Assembly: GCF_023278565.1 (NCBI RefSeq)
Contig: NC_064675.1
Location: 4,836,001 to 4,900,000 of the forward strand
Length of the DNA stretch: 64,000 nt
Direction: 5' to 3'
From: Colletotrichum lupini
Lineage: Eukaryota > Ascomycota > Sordariomycetes > Glomerellales > Glomerellaceae
In this document: positions 34,585-46,477 of the stretch, piece by piece
Layout: each line of letters opens with the position of its first letter
Numbering within the stretch: position 1 is the stretch's first letter
Translations under genes and position numbers: made by a program
The notes under the pieces: generated by a model
Database searches by the model: none
What the model saw: the letters and a program-made list of their open reading frames with translations, nothing else
What the model was told of the DNA's origin: nothing

Positions 34585-37509
34585 TCAAAGTGCCCAAACA
34601 GTCGCCTTGACAAGAACCTGGCGACCACGAACTTCCACTACCGGGAAGCCCGCAAGTCTCACCGTGCTGTTGTCCTTAGGGGGAAGAGCTGAAGGAAGGG
34701 CGGTATCAGTACTTGTGCCAACGATTGACGACGCAGTGCTGCCCTTGCGGCCCGCCTGCGGTCCACCGCTGAGTATATTTGTGAACATACCGCTCTTGGT
34801 CTTGTCCGCCCGTTGGTTCTTGCCGCTCTTGTCCTTGTCGCCTTCATCGGCCTCTGCTTCGCCCTCCGCTTTTTGAATTTCCAAAGGTGGAAGCGGCGTC
34901 TTCTCGACATCCATGATGTTCAGTTGAATTGGGTCTCCAGGTAGGGGATAGTTAATTGCGACATCTCTGCTCTCTAGCGGCAGGTTGGCTGCGATGCCAA
35001 CGGCCAATTCAACAATCATGGACGCGCTGCCGTCCACTCCAGCTGGCGGCGGGTCTGTCATGTACTGGAAAAGTGTCGCCGTGAGGTTCGATGTGCACAT
35101 CCGAGTAAAGTCCGCCCTGTTGTCTGCACTCTCCGGGGAGTTGAGAACTCTCTGCAGACCCTCAAGGGTAGCCATTCGCCAGCTCACGACCTTATTTGTC
35201 AATGCATCGAACTCTTCTTGGCTGCTCATCGTGTACGAGAAGCGGCGGATGTTGAGCTCAATCTCCTTCAGCTGCCGGCTGAGCTCGAAGTTGAGGCCGG
35301 GATGGAAGCACTTGTTGAAGATCTCTTCTACAATCCACCTAGTAATGACGGCACGACCAACGGCTGTCATCTCCTGTTTTCCGGTCTTAAGAGCATCAAT
35401 GCTGACGAACATGTCTAACCACTGCGGTACTGTACGCCAATCTTTTCTGATATTGAATGACAGATTGTTGATAGCACCATTCAGACGGCTGAATCTCGTT
35501 ATATACTCGCTGTCGTCGAGGGCAGTCCGCGACTGTGACATTCGCTGGTTGGCGACTGCATTTTGCAGCACCTCAATTTGAGAGTTGAGGTTATCGATCT
35601 GGGTCTTGCCGTCAAAGTACAACCGCTTAACATTCTTATACTTAGTTACTGTGACTTGTTAGCACACTTCCAACACAGCAATCATGTCCTCCTTACGAAG
35701 CTCCTTGAATTTGTCGGGATCTGTGCCGTCGCGATCGGGGTTGGAGGGCTGTGGGCTGTTCCGGCCTTGCTCTCCGGCGGCGCCTTCAAACTGCCGCGAG
35801 TCTGCAGCACCGCCTGGTCGGAAGGCAGCGTTGGCGCTGCCAGTGGTGGGAGGCATGGTCTGGCTTTGTCTGTAACCGGGAGGGCCTGCAGATGCGTCGA
35901 CCTGACTGCGCAATGCCTTCTCTGTCTCTTGGGATCGTCTGTTCGGGGGAGGGCCGCCAGAGGGAGGGGCCATATTCTGCTGCTGCGACTGCTGCTGCTG
36001 GGCTTGAGGTCCTTCTTGCTGGGCAGGGGGAAGTGTTGGTGGCAGCGGGCTGTCTGTGGTCTGTACGGCGTACCTCACTGCGGGGGAGGTTTGGCTGGAA
36101 TGTACGTTTGCCGACAGAGCGTCTGAATCAGTGATGGGTGATTCATGCGACAACTGGGAAACAGTCTCAGGGTTTTGATGCGAACCGGCACCCAAGTGAC
36201 TAGTATAGATCGTGGGTGGTCCAGCTTGGTACTGACCAGGCTGCTGGTTGGAGTATTGTTGCTGGTACTGCTGCTGTGAGGGGTCGTAAGCAGGCTGCTG
36301 ACCGTGTTGGTGCTGTTCCTGTACGGTCGGGATCTGCTGTGGCTGGCGATCTCCGTAGTCGGCTTCTTCGTAGGGGGTATTGTCGAAGTCGGTCGGGACG
36401 TAGCGAATGGAGTTGCGATTGGAATCGGGGTTCTGTAGACGAGGGTCTCTGTTAGGGTCTTGTGCAAATTGGTGATGCTCGGTCTCGCCGACGCCCTGTA
36501 AGGGAGAAGGTTGTTGATGAGGTGCCGTAAGCGGCCAGTCGACAGATTGTTGGTCCAAGGACTGCTGAGACGGCTGCTGGGACAAAGTAATTCTTGCGGG
36601 TGGTGGGTTGCTCACTCTTTTGGACGGTCGGCGAGCAAGACCACCGGTGTTATCGTAGGAACTTGGCGGGGTAGGTTGGGGGGGCGGGGTGTTGTGATGA
36701 TCGCGGCCCGATCCGCCCAAAATGTTCCTGAGCAGCTTTCGTGCAGATCGCTTTTCGGGGACGGGGGCGGGTTGCTGTTGCGGAAGAGGTGAGGTTGCTT
36801 GAGTTTGAGCGGAGGCGGGAGCAGATGAGGTGCTGTTGACGGAAGTTCTGAGGTTGTCGACGGAGCTAGATGCAGCACCGGTTTTGGCGTTATTGGAGTA
36901 GGGGGCCACGCCGGGCGGGTAGCGCTGTGACTGGGAGCGGGAGACGGAGTCGGTGTAATCCTGCTGACTCCTCTGGCGCAAATCAGCTATGGGTGGATTG
37001 TGGTGCTGCAACAGGAGGGAGTTGCGCGAGGTTGAGGCAGGAGGATGGTAATCGCGGGGCTGTTGCAGTGGAGATGGCCCTTGCTGCCCTTGCTGGTGTT
37101 GTTGTTGAAGGAGTTGTTGCTGCTGCTGTTGTTGTAGGAGCTGATGTTGTTGCTGAGCTGTCAGCTGGTTTGGGTGGATGTCAAAGGATTCGCTGGAGCT
37201 GAAGGCGGTCGACGAGGCTGAATGGGGGGTAATTTGATTGAGACTATTAGCGCCGGCGGCGTTGTTGGCCGTGGTTGTGCCAGAGCCTGCACTCAAGGCA
37301 GGAGCGAGGGAGGAGGAGTGAGAGTGAGATGAGGAGGAAGGAGCACCGGCGGCACCAGCAGGGCCGGGAGGACCAGGCGTGGGATGCGATGCCGCTGAAC
37401 CTCCTAAACCTGAACCTGAGCCAGATCCAGCAGCAACCTCTCCGCCCGGGTCAACAAGTGCTTGCTGCGAGCGGTTGTGGTGCCTTCCAATGCGACCGAA
37501 GGCCGGCAT
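34585..37509 (-). CDS. Gln-rich disordered protein with conserved helical C-terminus
   Basis: Exon 1 (37509-35697) and exon 2 (35648-34585) give 959 codons, 958 aa. The intron (GTAAGG ... GTGCTAAC ... CAG) joins FKEL to LTKYKNVKRLYFDGKTQI. Residues 1 to about 600 are disordered: Gly/Ser/Ala-rich first, then polyglutamine around residues 125-165, then Pro/Gln/Ser-rich. The last 350 residues start with a coiled coil (LNSQIEVLQNAVANQRM) and form a helical, conserved-looking domain (WRTVPQWLDMFVSIDALKTG; WIVEEIFNKCFHPGLNFEL). The end is again charged and disordered. The start MPAFGRIGRHHNRSQ is chosen as the first ATG. I believe the C-terminal part occurs throughout filamentous ascomycetes, but I know no function; a scaffold or signalling role is only a guess. 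Confidence 0.8.
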
Positions 37510-40500
37510 TATAACACTGTGATGTCGTGGTGCGCAGCCGCCGCAGTCCAACCTGGCTTCTTTTTTTTGTTTATTGGCCTTTTTTCTTGTTCCCTTGTTG
37601 CTTGTTTGGGACGCTTGCCCTCCACTAGAACACTGCGGGTAAAAAGGGTAGCAAGCAGATTGATCGTCCTAGGTATGCCAAACGGCACAGCTCTTGGGTT
37701 GACTGACTGAACAGACTGAAAATGAGAGAAAGCAGAGACAGACAGATACACAAGACCGGATGGTGGACCGAACGCGCAGCTTTGCTTGCTTGCTTCCGGG
37801 GGTACGCAGCAACGTAGCGGGACAGGCTTCGCTTCAGCTCAGCTTGGCTCAGTCAAATGTCGGCTCGAATCTTGTCTGTCCGTCGATGTGCAAGGTCGAG
37901 ATGCAGTGGCAGAAGCAATGACAGCTAGCAACCAGCGGCAAGCAAGAAAGGGAAGCAAGAGGATGGCAAGACGAGAGATTGATCAGCCCGTCCTGCTGGT
38001 CCCTGTTCCTATTTTTTGCGCGCCTGCGCCTGCGCCTGCGGTTCTGCGTCTGCGAGACCCTGTCTGTCCACTTCTCATCCAAGTTCAATCTAACCTACGT
38101 GTGCAGGTGCCCGCCAAAGGAAGCACCACCACCAGAGCAACAGGCAGAAGAACAGATGGATTGGTTCGGATTGGCTACCCAACCTGCAGAAGCGGATGCC
38201 GCGCTGGGCGACTGGGTCTAGGTCTGGGTTCCTTGGAGGGGCTTCCTTGGGCCTGTGCACAAGTCAACCCAGGTCGCCGTACGGATACTCCTCGCAAGCT
38301 GGACAGCTGGATTCGCTTATGGCTTGATGCTAGGGTGCTGCCGATGGCTGCTTTGATAGAGGCTGTCAGACGCTGTCTGTATGTCCGGCCAGTCCTGGCG
38401 TGCAACGCTATCCCGTTCTCGACCAGCAATCGCAGGCCAGAGACGAATAGCTGCGAAAGAGGGTTGAGGGACGCGCAGTCTCCTCCCTCGAGTCTTTCTG
38501 CCGAGTTTCTCCTCTGGCTGCCTCTATTACTGGCTGGGGTCACCTCTCTTCAGATGAACAGCGGTTAAGGCTCGATACTCGTGGGGGACGATGAGCGACA
38601 CGCTACAGCTGCTGCGGGGGAGGGATCTGGGGTCGTTTGGTGAAACACAGGCTGGTTTTGATCCGCGTCCTCAGGGGTCGTCGTTCGAGGTCTTGTCATC
38701 GGCAACCCAAAGATAAAGCCTCGAAAGCCAAGCGCTTGGGTGGCAGAGACAAACGATGAGCGGTTGGACAACGAATTGATAATGACGGGCGAGAGTTCCG
38801 GGTTGCTCAATGGTCAGTTGTGGATGTCAACGGTAAATTCGATTCAACCCGATGGAAATTGGGCGGAATGTGAAAGAGGGGGGCGTAATCAGAACGGAGG
38901 AGAGGAGGTGAATGGTGTCGTGGTGGGATCCCACGCCAGGATAGGGCTGATCAATTACCTTTTCGCCGGTTGACCTTCTTCTTCCCACTGAGAACGAGCT
39001 ACGGACACGAGACGTTGCTTCGCGAAACGAATTATCGGATGGGTAATTGGCCATTCAGAGGAAGCCTTGAGAGAGATAAACCGCCAAGGAAATGACACCA
39101 GATCCGACATCTTCCTCACTCCGACTCTGAGCTTACTTACATGCAATGTTTGTGTCCGGAGCTCGCGGCAAGCAAGGCAAGCTCAAGGCTAGCAAATGCT
39201 TGCCATCTGTCAGCACCAGCGATGTATCTGATAGTTATTAGGGTATCGGCACGGGCTCAGGCATTTTCAACATCAGATCTTCCGAAAATTTGGCTCAAGT
39301 CTGGACGTAATAGGCTCAAAGATCGTCGGGCATCGGATTCACACAAGCCTTCGTCCGAATTACAACCACGAGCTCATTCATCTTCCGTCAGCAACGACCA
39401 CCCTTCGTTGTTCAGCAAGACCCTCGTTCGCCTTCAGTCACCTTCTTGGCCACTCGGTAGTGCGGGAGAGCTGCTGCCACCCTGCACCGAGCAGGCCAAA
39501 CCCAGCCCAGACTAGCCGGCCCTTGGCCTGCATCCCCGTTGTCAAAAATCACCGACTACGCAACAACGTGCGGCCCTGCGGCTGACACCCAGCCCCGAAC
39601 AGCATGCGTAGACGGGGAAAGCGGACCACCCATAATCCGTATGTTGCCCAAGCTGAGCGGTACAGCCCAGAGGGGAAGGGGCAAAGAGGGTTGCCAGATC
39701 CCAGGCTTTGCACCCAAGCATTGGGCTACGACTTTCCCGACAGCATTGAGCACTCACTCACGTCTACCCTGCAAGCGTGCAGAAAAGCGCACGCCTCTTG
39801 CGGCCGTTCTTCATCTCAAAACAAGTCAGGAGATAATGCAAACCCTCGTCGATATCTTGATATTGAGGACAGATTCGACATGCTTGGGCATGCAATTTTT
39901 GGAAATCTGGGAAATGATGACATTTCACAGCAAACGACAGAGTTTGAGATGGGCATCTGGAATTACTCTCCCCAGAGGCTATGTAAGTACCACCTACCTT
40001 ATCCCCGCCGAACAGGCGCAGCTCGGACAGCTCAGCCCTAACGGAACCTTGTTTGTGGGCATAACTTTCCTGGTGCGGCGTGCCAAGATGGTTTCTCTTC
40101 GTGTGTCCTCCTCCTTCACTTTAACTGCAAATGAGCAGTGGGGAGCTCTCTCACCTTATTCTCGGCGAAGGCTTGCTGCCCGTGTCTCCTCCCCCACCTC
40201 ACGATGCTTTGTCTCGCTCCAATATGGGACAGCGTCACCATGAGGCTTTAGCTCCATATTCGCAGAGGTGGTATCATTAACATATCAACAAGCATACGGA
40301 TATCTGCAGCATGAACAAGCCATTCCACCTATAGCGCTACGTCCGGCTTGGCATTCCTTACGCCGTGTTTGCAAGAAACTAAGCTCCAGCCTTTCAATCG
40401 TCTCAAGATGCTTATCAGCTGTTCTAGTCTCCGGTTCGTTTTATGCATCATCGGCGATGGGATGTTTCCTCTAGACACGCAGAGCTATTTTCAGGGTATA

Positions 40501-41560
40501 AACAGGAAACGCGGTTGCCACGATATCCTACTTCTTTGCAGCAACTAACAGGACTAACCTCATAGCTAGATGCTATCTTTACAACCGAGCAAATGAGCTC
40601 TGGCAAATCATTAGACCTCGAGCCTAGCTAGACAGCTTAGGTGGAGTCGTCTCCAGAGCAAGATGAAGCTACCTACCAATCAACCTACTGGGGACAGAGA
40701 AAACAGGGCCAACAGTACGGAGTAACCTCAGTAAGGTTCTTCATGTTGAATGAAGTACCGATGCCGTCTACGTAGCACAGCTCATGGCAAATTACAAACA
40801 CGTGTGCTTTTGCAGTGAAGCTACCAGGGGGTGAAGCTACCAGGGGGTGAGTCATGCTGCGTCATTTGAATTGAATCGCAAGAAATGACATTTTGCTGTA
40901 CGAATGGACGAGGTAGAGTGAGTCCACAAAGCTACTTTGTATCTCTGGAGCAACTGTCCAAAGACCTGTATCTCCGGGTCTATGGGAACCAAACGAGGGC
41001 TTGACAATGCCGTCACAGAATGCAGCATTTGTTCGCATCGTCTTCTTCACCCGTTCAACCGACTGCAGCGCCCTCTGAGCTTGATTTTCTGCCATTCAAA
41101 CCTGGGCAGTCGTTCAGAGGCTCGCATATAGCTGGGAAAAGCATGCCGACGGCCGGCCAAGCGATCCAATGTCGGCAGGGGTCTTGTACAAAAATGGGGT
41201 TTGGAGGGGGGCAGAGGGGAGACCCTTTTGCCTCAAGGTCCTCTACAAAAAAGTTTGTTTGTGGTTAGGGTCTATTAATAGACCCCGTCGTACTGGGAGA
41301 GGATGGAAAGCGGGTCCCAGCCCTGGACAGGGTGAATCCGATTTGACTATTCGTGCCATTCTGGACTCGCAGTCTTCAGAGAGCGGACTTCCATTGGCGA
41401 TGGAAGGCGACTCTCTCTCTGTCTCTCTATCTCTCAGCTCTCTCTCCGCAACTGGACCTATCCGAATCAGGGATGGCTCGGGCTCTTTCCAGCTCACCTC
41501 ACCTAAGACAAACGACAGGGGGGCAAGCGGGAGGAGGAGGGGCTCCACGGTCCACCAGGT
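37510..41560. other. 4 kb gene-poor region
   Basis: No supportable gene. The first 1 kb should be the promoter of the Gln-rich gene. An open frame at 39539-40243 (+) shows no recognisable family. A 16-bp unit (GTGAAGCTACCAGGGG) is tandemly duplicated at 40815-40846. Several copies of CTACCTA-like motifs lie near 40670-40690. Confidence 0.5.
40815..40846. repeat. 16-bp tandem duplication
   Basis: Two adjacent perfect copies of GTGAAGCTACCAGGGG are followed by the first four bases of a third. It lies in gene-free sequence. Confidence 0.95.
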
Positions 41561-42052
41561 TCACCACTCCATATTCAACACCGGCCGCTGGGGACCGCAG
41601 ATCTCGCCGCCATCCACAATGACACGACACCGCAATGCCATCTGATCTTTCATGTTGATGATCCCTAAGAAATCAGCAGATCTAGCCATGTCTACTGCAT
41701 TCGTGGCTGCCAGCAAGTCCAGGAAATGCCGGCTTTCAGGTTGGGAGAAAGTGCTTTTGGATGGAATTGAGACGTAGTGATCTCCATACCGGATGTTTCT
41801 CGGTGTAGAGCTTTGAGTCGTGACAAGCAAAGCAGTGGTACTCGTAAACACTCTTCGTCAACAACTGATTGCATTTCGGCGGGCATCCTTTAGAGTACCG
41901 AGGGTGCCCTTCTTCTTCTTCTTGTCATATGCATCATGCAAGGCTGATGTGAAGGTATGCGAGTAATCATCATCATGGCTGAGTCCAATAGATCCGGGAT
42001 CTCGGCCGAAATATTGGTTCTCTGCAGCAGAGCCACGTTCTAGATTCGAACA
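41561..42052 (-). pseudogene. Decayed gene fragment with one internal TGA
   Basis: The minus-strand frame from 42052 to the stop at 41561 spans 164 codons and is broken only by TGA at 41858-41860. Both sides read as good protein: upstream YFGRDPGSIGLSHDDDYSHT then ALHDAYDKKKKKGTLGTLKD; downstream RYGDHYVSIPSKSTF, LDLLAATNAVDMARSADFLG and GEICGPQRPVLNMEW. A TAG limits it upstream, so the 5' part is missing or in another exon. The internal TGA could be a CGA-to-TGA change in a CGACGA context. The family is not recognised, though the segment resembles the C-terminal part of a larger fungal protein. It sits in the gene-poor accessory stretch. Confidence 0.55.
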
Positions 42053-45000
42053 CTAGCAGAGGAATACGATACATTGGTCGTACGCCTTGTTTGCTTGCAA
42101 ACCAACCATGGTTGGTCTAATGGATGCTTTTAAATGGTTGGTAGCTACTTCTCGTGATCCCTCGACGTAAGGCGATCCAGTATGGCATGAGAAAGTCTGT
42201 ACTCTCAAAAGTTAGGGAATCATGCGGCGAGAGGCCGGGATGGCTTTAACTCCGCACTGACGATAGCATGAATGTATGATGATTGTCTGTAGCCCAGAAC
42301 ATCACTCTGGTACTTGGGGCCGAGGGGTCCTCCTCGGCACGCCTGCGGTTCCGTTCCGTCTGGGTCTCCGTGGTCCGCGGCCCGCGGTTTACTCAGCGGC
42401 CCCGGCAGACACTATAAGTCAGCGGAGCCTGCCAGCTGCGGTTCGAGACTCGGCCCTGTCCAGGATGTGTGGTTATATGTTGAGACATGAACGATGCGGG
42501 CCATCACATGACAGCCTTGTATCCGGTCTGCTTTGAGTCGTTTCAGGTGATCAATCTTCCGTGCTGTATCTTCTGGCATTGCAGTGGGACGGCTCTCAGA
42601 TATTTGTGGCTCGGCAGAGGTTGATGATGCGGATGATTTGATGAGGGCCGTGGTTGGCAGTGGGCTGGGAAGGCCATCACTGCCGAGTTGATCATTTCAA
42701 GGGGGCCTGTAGGGAAGGGCCAGTCTTTGGGGCGAATTGAGGAAAGAGGATCAACAACATCAGTTCTGGATTACTGCAATTAGAACTCAGGCCCTATGTC
42801 ACCTCGGGCTAGATATGGTGACGACTAATATTCAAACCATAGAACGTGATATCCAAGTGATGGTCAAATCACTAGGTTTTGTCGTTGGGATTAACTCTTT
42901 CGGTGAGTATGAGGAGACAATGACTTGGAGAAGAAGACGCCAGGAGTCTTAAACTCAGAAGATTGACGGAATATATATATTAACATGACTATGAAACCCT
43001 CGAGGTCGTTTCATTTAACTTAGCTTGCCTCCTGACTTCACAAATCTTGCCATCACAAGCACGTTCGCGACTCATGGTCGCTCTTGGCCCAGATCGATAG
43101 AGGCAGGACCAGTGACTCTGAGAGGGTTACATAGAGAATTAGTAGTCGGACGCACTCAAAAAAATGATTAGGTATCGTTGTTTCCGTCTCAAGGGATGTA
43201 TCGGTAGTTATTCCCTATTGTTTTCTGGAGAACGTTTGGCTGCTCATGTGTTTGAGAACAGCTTTCCCAGTTTGTTTTCAGGTGTCCCGCGGTAAGATAA
43301 CACACGGCTGGTCGCTGGTTGCGCTGCGATCCTTTGCCACGTAATGAGACGTTGTTACGATCAATTTGCAGATCTGGCTTTCCACACAATCCAGCAGAGT
43401 TCTCGTGGAAAATCGTCGAACCAAGAACTCATACACTGCCGTTGGCTAGGGTGGGATAATGATTAAGAAACAATCATTTTCTAATATTCCAGGATATGAT
43501 GTTTAAAGTAGTGGACTATGGTTTGAGGTCATGGTGTCGAGATTCGAAGTCTCGAGGAGGTCTTTCCACTGACGGTCATGACCCATCTCCGTTGAGCCGT
43601 CTACCAGAAGCCGGACCATAACGAAGTCGTCGACTGTGTCGAGAATGTACAAGCCTTGGTAATGCTGTCTACGTCTCATCTCAGCTACCAAAACAAGTCC
43701 TCAATTCACTTAGAGACCGGTAGAACCCAAGGCCAAATGCGTGCCTTATTGTGTGAAAGGTCTGTTTAACCTTTGCCAAGTCGTTGCTTCAAGACACTCA
43801 ACACCAGCAACGCCGTCTGTCGTTTGCCTGTCACAGGTGCAGCCGTCAAAGAGACTAGTCTGTGCCTAGATTCCACCGTCCGACCTACAGCCCTCGTGGC
43901 AATAGGTCCCGTTGGGGTTTTCAAGATCAATCCTGGTTACATCGTGGGCTGGCAACACGAAGCTTAGTTACCCAGGCTGTTCTTCCTGAGCAGTTACATG
44001 AACCGGTGACACGAGTGCTCTGCACAAAACGCTGTGATCGCTTCATTGTACTGTGAATCGTATAGTCAGCGTAGCTGTGTGAAGAGCGGTGTGAGTGCTG
44101 CGAGACTGCTATCCTTAGCCTTGGTTATCAGAGTATCATATGCCATTAAACGTGTTGTCCTGTCTTTCGACTACAAGCCGTGGGGCAACCAGTCAAATGC
44201 CAAGTTAGCGACAGCTGCGCGGCCTCCCAACGGCTTCACCTCGGAGATCGACAATGGAAACACCACAAGAATTGTCAGAACCAGCCTCGTATATCTATTG
44301 GATATCTGAACAAAAATCTCACCGCTCGATCGCTGCCTCCCATACTGGAAGGGGAATCATCAAGCGACCCCCGATAACAGCTCTAAAAGCCTATAAGCGG
44401 TATCACGTCAAAGATGCGTTGGCTACCAGAACGACAAGACTTTGGCTTACTGCTCTGCAGCAGGAGTTACAAGATCTGTCTGGAAAGGAATGGATGGCCA
44501 AATTCGGCTCCATAGCTCGCTCGTTCCGGCTCAAGGGCGCTGCATCGTCAGCTGGATGGCTGCAGTTGATCACGCTACTAGCGTACATTTCCAGGAGACT
44601 GGATATGCTTCTTGTTGGAGTGCCGATGTTCCGTTAATTATCAGAGGTGGGACGAGGGAAAGAGCGTGTATCAAGCAAACAGCTGTCTGCGGCATCTCTT
44701 CCGCTGTCCAGACGAAGTTTCACAGTAGAGGTAGAGAGGCAATTTGCCGTTCCCGGTAGCACCAGGAAACATCATCTGTGATCTGCCGTTGCTTATATGT
44801 GATTTGATACGTCAGTGTCCCTTAGTCGAGGACGCGTGGTATCCTATGGAGGATGTACGATCAGAACCGGCTCAGCCTGGCACATAAAATTGAAGATTTC
44901 CCGCAGAATGGAAGGCAATTGTGTGTGCGGGCCGAGCGGACATGACAAGTGACAAGGCCATCAAATTCCTGCGCGGTACAATGTGGTCATTGGGATTCTT

Positions 45001-45679
45001 GTAGTCCTCATGTGTGTTGAAGGTCAGCGTTCCTCTTCCTGTCCCCTCTGCCGCCTTACTTTGACCACATTAGCAATTGGACATTATGGTAAGCCATGGT
45101 TGATTCTTGATCGCAAGGGCTGTCACGAGTGGCTTCTTGTGGACCACGTAACTTCTGTCGAACGTCGGTAGCTCTTATTACTTGCTAGAGCTGTTTTGCC
45201 TTGAGCAACTGTATGACTGAGGCCCAAGATGAGCAGCGATCCGGATGTGTTCAGGCACATCCCATCAAATCTGTTCCTTCCGCATTCGTCATTCCTGGCC
45301 GTACTGCCAGCTTTATCTGGCTACGGTTGATATCTCGTATAATCCACAATCGCCATGGTGTATGACCACGCACAACCGCGGATGCTCGCACCGGGCCGCG
45401 TGAGCATACCGTCGGTTGCTTGCATCATGATCCGTCTTTGATGGCAACCTGTTCAAGGGCGGTCTGGGCATATGACATGCTACCACCGTGAAGACCAGCG
45501 AAACCGTCACAGGCTGTCTCCCCGAGATTCTATAAAGCTCTTCCAAGGACTCGCATCGATTCTGTGTCTAGTTCCAAAGGCCGAGTGGCATATATTTGAG
45601 TTAACGATACTGTGAAGCTCTTGACCTATCTCTCAGCAAGCCAGGTTATCTATTCTTGAAATCTCTTTGAACGCTCATC
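42053..45679. other. 3.6 kb gene-poor region with short relic frames
   Basis: No complete gene. Two short frames have protein-like composition: 43503-43712 (-) and 44254-44637 (+, 127 codons from an ATG, no recognised domain). A perfect 16-bp palindrome, ACCAACCATGGTTGGT, is at 42101. The last 300 bp are the likely promoter of the secreted-protein gene. Confidence 0.45.
43503..43712 (-). pseudogene. Possible exon or gene relic
   Basis: An open frame of about 70 codons reads GLVLVAEMRRRQHYQGLYIL then DTVDDFVMVRLLVDGSTEMG, which looks coding, but no flanking exons or start were found. Function unknown. Chance is possible at this length. Confidence 0.25.
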
Positions 45680-46477
45680 ATGAGATTCCTCAGACTGTTT
45701 CCGCTGTTGTCTTTGCACTCTTTCGTGTCAGCATTGCCAGTACTAGAGGCACAGGAAGCTGCCAAGTTCCGGTATCCATGGAAAGACTTCACACTCAGCA
45801 ACCTCGAGTCCGTCTGCCGTAAACAGGACGGAGACCAGCGGTACACTTGCACTCTCAAATGTGAGTAGTAATCAAGTCCGGTTGATCATCAAAACCGTAC
45901 CGGCGCAACGCTTGGCCTGGACCGGTGCCACGCATTCCTTCAAGACTAACTTCTGGGGCGGCCGCCTACCCTACCTAGTCGACGTTTACGATTTCAACAC
46001 GGAAGACGTCGTGGAAGTCAGCGGAGCACATTGCGGCACGGCCTGGCAATGGGACGGCATCACTCCAAACCAGGGCCCGGATAATAACTACCCCAGCAAC
46101 GGCGTCCTCTGCTGGAGCGCCGGTTCAGACGCCTTCCAGTTCAGGGTGGCAAAGTTTCGTTCCGCCTCGAACTTTGAACTCTACGTCAACCACTTTTACA
46201 GGGACACGCGGTGAGTTTGTATCCGGCCAAACCTTGCCTTCGTACTCGCAAGTCATTTCAGAGTTTTGTTTCTCAGCTCGTCTGGCTGACGAGTTGAAAA
46301 TTATCGACATCGTGCAGATACTTCAAGCCGCCGTATGACGGGAGAAAGGCTCTGGTGAATATTGTCATCCCGGATGCCCATCCTCTTCCACCAGTGGCTC
46401 CCTATGTGCCTCCTGTGAATCAATTTGAATTCATCGCGACGGCAACGATCTCGAGACGCACAGACGGGTTGTCATAG
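45680..46477 (+). CDS. Small secreted protein (candidate effector)
   Basis: Three exons, 45680-45860, 45979-46210 and 46318-46477; 191 codons, 190 aa. Signal peptide MRFLRLFPLLSLHSFVSA with cleavage near LP. The mature protein begins VLEAQEAAKFRYPWKDFTLS and continues as alternating, probably beta-rich sequence with four cysteines (SVCRKQ, YTCTL, AHCGTA, VLCWSA). Intron 1 (118 nt) has GTGAGT, GACTAAC and TAG and joins CTLK to FDVYDFNTED. It is chosen because it keeps frame and continues a strand, although the unspliced frame is also open for part of it. Intron 2 is GTGAGT...GTGCAG. The layout is typical of fungal small secreted proteins of unknown fold. Role outside the cell is inferred only. 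Confidence 0.7.

Noticed and set aside
39604..40041. Possible HET-domain fragment (LQACRKAHASCG)
   Set aside because: The Cys-His-Cys spacing and following PRRYLDI recall the start of HET domains, but nothing after it fits.
42400..42460. tRNA-like B box (GGTTCGAGACT)
   Set aside because: No A box, acceptor stem or anticodon arm could be folded around it.
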